Below, one piece after another: positions 14,230 through 18,910 of a stretch of DNA of 18,910 nt (positions within the stretch are counted from its first letter, which is position 1; the number at the start of each line of letters is the position of its first letter). A model generated the notes under the pieces. The model ran no database searches. It was not told the origin of the DNA and worked only from the letters and a program-made list of their open reading frames with translations. Made by a program: the position numbers and the translations under genes. Origin of the DNA: a bacterium (GTDB lineage: Bacteria; Omnitrophota; Gorgyraeia; Gygaellales; UBA12090); the NCBI GenBank assembly GCA_004299495.1, contig SCPY01000028.1:1-18910 (forward strand), read 5' to 3'.

Positions 14230-14835
14230 CTATAGTTCCTTGAGCGCCTGCTGGCAGGCATTACGGATGTCGGATGCCGCCTGCGCCTCCAGCACCAAAT
14301 AGAATGCCCCCTTTATCTTATCATTCGGCTCTTCAAATACCGCTTCAATAAGCAGCATATAATCTTCGCTCTTTGAAGATGAAAGTACCATATGCAGGAT
14401 TTCATCAAAGGTTCCCGAAATAAAGGCCGGAGGAAGAAACAAAACTATCCTTTTAAGCATCAACCCTATCGCGTTAAGATACGCGCTCATAACGATATTG
14501 CCTATCTCCTTAATGGTAGATACCCCCAACTCGGTAAGAAGGTCGGACTTCTTATCTTGCTCGCTGACCTTATAAGATAAATCAATCAGTTTAAAGGCGT
14601 TCTTCTCTTCCAACATAAAGACCGCCTGCCCTTTTATTCCGGTGGTAAGCCGCGCGATGACCGCGATCCCCATCTGGTCTATGTTTATCTTTTTTGGGGC
14701 TGCCGCGCTTGAGACGAAATCCAGGGAAGGAATAAGGAGATTTATCCTTCGCCCCAGGATCTCGGAAAGGGCCGAGCCCGCGTGAGCAGAGGCAATGCTT
14801 CCCACCTCTCTTAAGATATCCAGTTCATCTTTCAT
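14230..14835 (-). CDS. CheC-like phosphatase family protein, upstream paralog
   Basis: A 201-residue CheC-like protein, largely collinear without gaps with the neighbour at 13600-14211. The second phosphatase motif is intact (S106, E110, N113 in STIKEIGN), and the first half again has D6, E10 and S13, so the same half-site loss predates the duplication. Divergence is concentrated in the middle (residues 40-100) and C-terminal tail, suggesting the two copies have specialised, perhaps to heterodimerise or act on different response regulators. The ATG lies one base after the stop of the arsenosugar-type glycosyltransferase gene, with GAGGAAGGGG as ribosome binding site inside that gene. That makes it part of the arsenic operon by position, though no known link between CheC and arsenic metabolism exists. 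Confidence 0.82.
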   Translation of the reverse strand: MKDELDILREVGSIASAHAGSALSEILGRRINLLIPSLDFVSSAAAPKKINIDQMGIAVIARLTTGIKGQAVFMLEEKNAFKLIDLSYKVSEQDKKSDLLTELGVSTIKEIGNIVMSAYLNAIGLMLKRIVLFLPPAFISGTFDEILHMVLSSSKSEDYMLLIEAVFEEPNDKIKGAFYLVLEAQAASDIRNACQQALKEL

Positions 14836-14836
14836 T

Positions 14837-15571
14837 TTAGGACCCCTTCCTCATGTGAAGATATGTTCCCTGTAATTCTTCTAAGACACAAGACAAGCGT
14901 TTAAGGCCCGCGGGATTTATGCCAAAGGCACCCCGAAGTTTCTTCTTTAGTAATATTATATCCTGATAAGAGTCAATGTCAAAAGATTTACCTAAAAGAA
15001 TATGCTTTATGTTCAATTGTTTTAGTTTGGATATTGTCCGGCTTAATACGCTTTCCGTGCTCCATTGTATGCCCTTAAATATCCCGTCAATCCAGGAAGA
15101 CAGTCCGATAAGGCAATAACCGCCGTCTAACGCGGGCCCGATGGCGCATTGGGCATCTTTTAACTCTCCAAACGCCTCCGCGATGAACTTCTTATCAAGG
15201 GTAGGGCTGTCTGAACCGACAGCAATAACTCTTTTCGCGCCGTTTCTAAAGGCAAACTTAAAGGCGCCGGATAACCTCTCCCCCAGCCCCTTGCCTTTCT
15301 GCGGGACAAAGGCAAAATCATCTCCAAGCCATCGGCGCATCTCTTTTCCTTTGCCGCGAGGGCTGTAAAAGATTATTCTCTGAAACTTATCGCTCCTGGT
15401 CCTTTTTAGCAGGGTTTCAACCAACGCCCTATACAGGCGCGCGGCATTTTCCCCACCGATACTTTTGGCCAAGCGCGTCTTTACCCTGCCGGCTTGAGGG
15501 TATTTAACAAAAATAATAAGGCAATCTCTGCTCCTAACAGCAAGCGCTGCCCGAGGATTTATTTTCTTCAC
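14837..15571 (-). CDS. ArsS-associated glycosyltransferase (TIGR04282-like, DUF2064)
   Basis: The protein (244 residues from the GTG at 15571) matches the transferase family found beside ArsS-type radical SAM genes. It has IFVKYPQAGRVKTRL (20-34) near the N-terminus, GSDSPTL (119-125, the likely nucleotide-sugar/metal-binding acidic motif), and GPALDGGYCLIGL (145-157). In arsenosugar biosynthesis such a protein is proposed to attach a further group to the deoxyadenosyl-arsenic intermediate, but the reaction has not been assigned from sequence. The start is weak: a GTG with no good ribosome binding site, 38 bases inside the ArsS-ArsM gene. The recognisable domain begins about residue 17 and no other ATG, GTG or TTG in frame fits, so translational coupling is likely. 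Confidence 0.85.
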   Translation of the reverse strand: MKKINPRAALAVRSRDCLIIFVKYPQAGRVKTRLAKSIGGENAARLYRALVETLLKRTRSDKFQRIIFYSPRGKGKEMRRWLGDDFAFVPQKGKGLGERLSGAFKFAFRNGAKRVIAVGSDSPTLDKKFIAEAFGELKDAQCAIGPALDGGYCLIGLSSWIDGIFKGIQWSTESVLSRTISKLKQLNIKHILLGKSFDIDSYQDIILLKKKLRGAFGINPAGLKRLSCVLEELQGTYLHMRKGS

Positions 15572-17552
15572 TTTGTTTCGGCGCGCAATTAAAGATCCCG
15601 TAATGGGTGTCTTTACGGCCTATTATCTTAAAATGTTTACTGAAACGGGCCTTATCCAGCATATCCGCGGTGTTACCGCAGACAGCCTGCGGCTTTCCTT
15701 TCAAGAAGATATGGTGATCATCCAAGGCAAATTGATGGGGATGTTCCGGAATGGTCCCCAGATAAACCGCCATCTGTCCATAGTCTTCGCAAGCGTCTTC
15801 TAAATCCAGCCTAAAGGCCCGTATGGTAAGAGAATAAAAATTTATTTCGCCTAACTTTTCTTCTATCTTGGGGTCGGAAATGGCAATCTTGCTTTTGCGC
15901 GCAATCCGATAATCAAGGCATCCTGACTTTTGCAGGATTCGCCGGAAATCTTCAAGGTATAGCGCGCCCCCAAGGCATTCCCCGAATAAAATCGGGTCCT
16001 GCTTCAGCTCCGCGGGAATGCGCCTGTCGGAAAATACGTCGGAAAAATAAAGCTCTCCTCCTTTTTTAAGCACCCGGAAAATCTCCCTAAAAGCCGCCTC
16101 TTTGTCCGGGGAAAGATTAATCACGCAGTTTGAAATCACTACATCAATAGAACCATCTTTTATGCCGATTTCTTTCAAGTTTTCTATATAGCCCTTTTTA
16201 AATTCCACATTTGGCTTATTAAATCCGAATTTACGCGTCTGGTTATTCATGTGCTTACGGGCAATTTCCAATTGCTCATCCGTCATATCTACGCCGGTCA
16301 CAAAGCCATTCTCTCCCGCAAGATAGCTTGCGATATATACATCTCGCCCTGTTCCGCAGCCCAAGTCTAATACGTGGCAGCCCTCTAAGCAAGGCGGAAT
16401 CGGAGAGCCGCAGCCGTAAAATTTCTCCTGTATCTCAGGCTCAATAAGGCTTGCGATTTCGCGTAAGTGCTTAGGTAAAGAATCCGCCGTACAGCAGGCA
16501 TTAGTCTTAAGGTCTTGCTTGGTTTTAAGTATTTTCCCATAATAGTCTTTAACCGAACCATATTTGCTCTCCGCGGACTGGTGACTATTTAACGCCCCCT
16601 GACAGCTTGAGCCGAATCCCGCGGTGCAAGAAAGGCAATGCTCTCCTACGATTATCTCTTTTTCCTTTAAATCGTCCAGGGTTAAACTGCGCATCGTAAG
16701 AAAGTTCCCCTTTGCGTCTTTGAGCGCCCAACCCAATGCCTGATTAAAATCGCAGTCATAAAGCAGGCCGTCATAACCCACGCTTAGAAAGTTCCTGCAC
16801 ATAATATGCGTTACGGTATCGGGATTGAAATTGTCTTTTAAAAGCCTCAGGTAGGCATCATAACCGGAGCTTGACTCAAGCTGATTCTTAAATCTTTTAA
16901 TGGGAACATTGGTAAGGGTAATTAAGCGGTTGAAGCTTATCGCGTAATCCCCGCTTAAATTCAAACGATAGGCCTTTTCCAATTCCTCCTGGCCTGCCGG
17001 TAAATACGCGCCCAGCGGATTATACGCCAAGTCAAGCTTCAATCCTTCATCTATGGCATATCCTATCTTGTTTAATGCTTTCAGCGCGGCAATGCTTTTC
17101 TGAAAAACCCCGTTGCCCCTCTGGCTGTCCACATTCTTTTCGGAATAGCAGGGAAGCGAACAAATCAGGTAAACCTTGTATTTACGGAAAAACTCAGGCA
17201 GATATTCTTTACCGGCCTCAAAGCATACCGTAAGGTTTGAGCGGACAATGAGCCCTTTGACCAAGCCCCTGGCGTTGGCGATAAAAAAATCAAAGTGGGG
17301 ATTAAGCTCCGGAGCTCCTCCGGTGATATCCAGGGTTTCAATATTATTGCGGGATAAAAATATCAGAATATCCTCAATAGCGCCTTTGCCCATTATATTT
17401 TTGCCTTGGGCTGATGCTTCAATATGGCAATGGCGGCAGCTTTGATTACAAAGATTGCCCATATTCACCTGCAGGGTGGTTAACGCTCCGCGCTTAAAGG
17501 TATCTTTATATTTAATATCGTGTTTTTCCAGAACGCTTAGGAATGTATTCAT
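15534..17552 (-). CDS. ArsS radical SAM enzyme fused to ArsM arsenite methyltransferase
   Basis: A 672-residue fusion. Residues 25-320 are ArsS-like: CNQSCRHC gives the radical SAM cysteines C35, C39 and C42, TGGAPELN (78-85) is typical, and a C-terminal cluster region has C252, C267, HCLSC (306, 309) and C317. ArsS adds a 5'-deoxyadenosyl group to methylated arsenic en route to arsenosugars. Residues 330-655 are a complete ArsM: DLGCGTGRD (396-404) binds SAM, and four arsenic-binding cysteines known from algal ArsM are matched by C353, C381 (YGCG), C476 (SNCVINL) and C526 (GECLGG). The conserved LDDHHIF and VCGNTA C-terminal region follows. The tail ends SSGSACC. One polypeptide could methylate arsenite and pass the product on. 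It overlaps the TVP38 gene by ATGA. Confidence 0.92.
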   Translation of the reverse strand: MNTFLSVLEKHDIKYKDTFKRGALTTLQVNMGNLCNQSCRHCHIEASAQGKNIMGKGAIEDILIFLSRNNIETLDITGGAPELNPHFDFFIANARGLVKGLIVRSNLTVCFEAGKEYLPEFFRKYKVYLICSLPCYSEKNVDSQRGNGVFQKSIAALKALNKIGYAIDEGLKLDLAYNPLGAYLPAGQEELEKAYRLNLSGDYAISFNRLITLTNVPIKRFKNQLESSSGYDAYLRLLKDNFNPDTVTHIMCRNFLSVGYDGLLYDCDFNQALGWALKDAKGNFLTMRSLTLDDLKEKEIIVGEHCLSCTAGFGSSCQGALNSHQSAESKYGSVKDYYGKILKTKQDLKTNACCTADSLPKHLREIASLIEPEIQEKFYGCGSPIPPCLEGCHVLDLGCGTGRDVYIASYLAGENGFVTGVDMTDEQLEIARKHMNNQTRKFGFNKPNVEFKKGYIENLKEIGIKDGSIDVVISNCVINLSPDKEAAFREIFRVLKKGGELYFSDVFSDRRIPAELKQDPILFGECLGGALYLEDFRRILQKSGCLDYRIARKSKIAISDPKIEEKLGEINFYSLTIRAFRLDLEDACEDYGQMAVYLGTIPEHPHQFALDDHHIFLKGKPQAVCGNTADMLDKARFSKHFKIIGRKDTHYGIFNCAPKQSEENKSSGSACC

Positions 17553-18214
17553 TCTTCCTTCCCCTTTCTTAATGCCTTCTGTAAATAAAAAATCCCGATA
17601 AGAAGCAGAATCGCGATGATAATTATCCAGAAATTCTTAGGGCTAAACATGGCCTTTATTAATGAAGACCCGAAAAAAACAACGGCAAATGAGCCGGGCA
17701 TAATGCCAATCAGGGTAGCCAGAAAATAATCCCTCAGTCTCACTTTGGTCAGCCCTAAGCTAAAATTCTGGATATCCCAGGCCACGTTAGGGATAAGCCG
17801 GATTAAGAGAACCGTTAAGAATCCATGCCGCTGTATCTTTTCATTAAGGTTTACAATCTTTCCCTTTAGCTTGCTTTCTATAAAGCCCCGGGCAAAATAG
17901 CGCGCCGCAAGAAATTCCACGGCTGAAGAAATATTCGCGGCAATCTGCAAAATCAGAAATCCCCATACCGGCCCCCAGATAACACCCGCGGCGGCCGAAA
18001 GAATGCTTGCGGGGAAAAAGATTAATAGCCGCAAGATATATACCGCGATATAAATAATCGGCCCCCATAAACCCAAAGACTTAACCCAATTCTTGAACTC
18101 TTCTTCTGTTATATGAGAGAAATCAAGCTTAAGATAGCGCAGAATCAGGAAAATAACGCCAAGGATAGCTAGGACAAATAAAGCCTTAAGCCAAGTGCTC
18201 TTAATAGATTTCAT
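17549..18214 (-). CDS. TVP38/TMEM64 (VTT domain) inner-membrane protein
   Basis: The 221-residue protein has about six hydrophobic segments. It carries the VTT/DedA-like signatures FFPASILSAAAGVIWGP (66-82) and RLIPNVAWDIQNFSLGLTKV (139-158), followed by GIMPGSFAVVFFGSSL. TVP38 proteins are poorly characterised. The related DedA and VTT proteins act in lipid transport or ion homeostasis, and TVP38 genes often sit beside, or are fused to, mercuric-reductase-like flavoproteins, as here. The gene begins directly after the flavoprotein's stop (no intervening base) and overlaps the ArsS-ArsM start by four bases, so co-expression is very likely. A substrate cannot be inferred. The C-terminal tail (KALRKGKEE) is basic and probably cytoplasmic. 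Confidence 0.88.
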   Translation of the reverse strand: MKSIKSTWLKALFVLAILGVIFLILRYLKLDFSHITEEEFKNWVKSLGLWGPIIYIAVYILRLLIFFPASILSAAAGVIWGPVWGFLILQIAANISSAVEFLAARYFARGFIESKLKGKIVNLNEKIQRHGFLTVLLIRLIPNVAWDIQNFSLGLTKVRLRDYFLATLIGIMPGSFAVVFFGSSLIKAMFSPKNFWIIIIAILLLIGIFYLQKALRKGKEE

Positions 18215-18910
18215 CTATAATCTCTTCAATATCTTCAGAATAAATCTCACCAATGGTTTATTTGCCTTCTCCAGTAACGGCTTTGCCGCGGTCTTTTTCA
18301 CCAACTCCGAGAGCGTGGGATAAATATAGATTAACCGCGATAATTTTTCCAGGGTAATCTTGAAGGATTTGGCAAGCATAAATCCCTGCATAATCTCACC
18401 CGCATTGGCTCCGGCAATATGCGCGCCCAGGATATAACCCTTTTTATCCGTAATCACCTTTACCAGGCCATCTTTTTCTAAATCCGTTACCGCCCTGTCG
18501 CAAGCCCCATATTCTGTTTTATAGACATTGATATCTCCGGACCTTTCCCTTGCCTCTTCTTCGGTTAGCCCAAGATGCGCCAGCTCCGGGTCGGTAAAGG
18601 TTGCCCAAGAAACATTCTCATAATTAGCCTTTTGCCAGGCCAGGCGCTTTAGAATGGCGTTACGCGCGCATATCTGCGCCTGATAAGAAGCCGTATGGCT
18701 AAACAAATACGGCCCCACCACATCCCCGCAGGCAAAAATATCTTTATTGGTAGTTTGTAAAAACGCGTTGACCTTGATTCCCGTTTTGGCGTATTCTACA
18801 TTTGCCTCCTCCAAATCCAGGCCTTCTAAATTGGGAGAGCGGCCTACGGCGACTAAAACATTCCCGGCAGAGATTTCCCGCTGAATTTTATCCTTATCCT
18901 CTAAGACACA
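18215..18910 (-). CDS. mercuric-reductase-like FAD-dependent disulfide oxidoreductase, C-terminal half
   Basis: Open to the window edge, 231 residues visible, so the N-terminal FAD domain and redox disulfide are not seen. The remaining part has VAVGRSPN (visible residues 19-26, end of the NAD domain), TTNKDIFACGDVVG (FAD-binding GD motif), and a dimerisation domain from WATFTDPELAHLGLTEEEA to the end. In the catalytic interface region YPTLSE replaces the usual HPT of glutathione and lipoamide reductases. Tyrosine-type variants occur in the mercuric reductase branch, yet the C-terminal cysteine pair that defines true MerA is missing (the tail ends ILKILKRL). It therefore is not a genuine mercuric reductase by this evidence, and its substrate is unknown. 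It is upstream of and adjacent to the TVP38 gene. Confidence 0.85.
   Translation of the reverse strand, partial: CVLEDKDKIQREISAGNVLVAVGRSPNLEGLDLEEANVEYAKTGIKVNAFLQTTNKDIFACGDVVGPYLFSHTASYQAQICARNAILKRLAWQKANYENVSWATFTDPELAHLGLTEEEARERSGDINVYKTEYGACDRAVTDLEKDGLVKVITDKKGYILGAHIAGANAGEIMQGFMLAKSFKITLEKLSRLIYIYPTLSELVKKTAAKPLLEKANKPLVRFILKILKRL

Noticed and set aside
18215..18910. Naming the partial flavoprotein merA
   Set aside because: The diagnostic C-terminal cysteine pair is missing and no other mer gene is present.
1..18910. CRISPR arrays, tRNA or rRNA genes, prophage or integrase genes
   Set aside because: No direct-repeat array, cloverleaf-like sequence, rRNA sequence or phage/transposase coding region was seen on either strand.

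Overview
This window is a dense bacterial segment in which every supportable gene lies on the minus strand, so transcription runs from high to low coordinates. It has a TolC-type outer membrane channel and a tripartite RND pump, which means a Gram-negative envelope. It also has two radical SAM enzymes and no obvious oxygen-dependent genes, which suggests an anaerobic or low-oxygen lifestyle. The gene mix (arsenosugar radical SAM, exported AmmeMemoRadiSam-type enzyme, membrane spermidine-synthase-like protein, DUF1573, a palindromic repeat ending in GGGGTCAGAG) resembles uncultured groundwater or sediment lineages such as Omnitrophota. That placement is a low-confidence inference from gene content; no rRNA or tRNA gene is visible.

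Region A (18910 down to 13600) is an arsenic-oriented unit. It starts off the window with a mercuric-reductase-like flavoprotein (partial) and continues with a TVP38/TMEM64 membrane protein and a 672-residue protein that joins an ArsS-type radical SAM enzyme to a complete ArsM arsenite methyltransferase. A glycosyltransferase of the type found beside ArsS follows, then two tandem CheC-like paralogs. Genes abut or overlap by a few bases. A hairpin with an AT-rich tail (13561-13594) closes the unit.

Region B (13554 down to 7387) is a copper/silver efflux operon. A consensus-like sigma-70 promoter carries a probable CsoR operator in its spacer and is followed by csoR, a TolC-family channel, a CusB-like adaptor with an enlarged metal-binding N-terminus, and a CusA-like pump that keeps all three substrate methionines.

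Region C (7378 down to 682) continues on the same strand with short gaps: an ArsB/NhaD-type permease, DUF1622, an unannotated 28-codon ORF, a Tat-signal-bearing AmmeMemoRadiSam-type radical SAM protein, a membrane protein with a spermidine-synthase-like domain lacking key catalytic residues, a CcmH-like/DUF1573 protein, and a crcB-DUF190 fluoride pair. The whole stretch from csoR to DUF190 could be one transcription unit of about twelve genes driven by the CsoR promoter, although a weak hairpin with a T-tract at 5611-5630 may split it. It ends in an imperfect inverted-repeat element (about 553-687) that contains the last stop codon.

Region D (681 to 1) is a gene-free spacer followed by the start of an unrecognised membrane protein that runs off the window. 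The main themes are metal and metalloid handling (Cu/Ag efflux, arsenic methylation and conversion to organoarsenicals, fluoride export) and, in the middle, a small set of envelope proteins of unknown chemistry. The most unusual items are the ArsS-ArsM fusion, the exported radical SAM protein next to a degenerate membrane spermidine-synthase homolog, and the paired CheC proteins in an arsenic operon.
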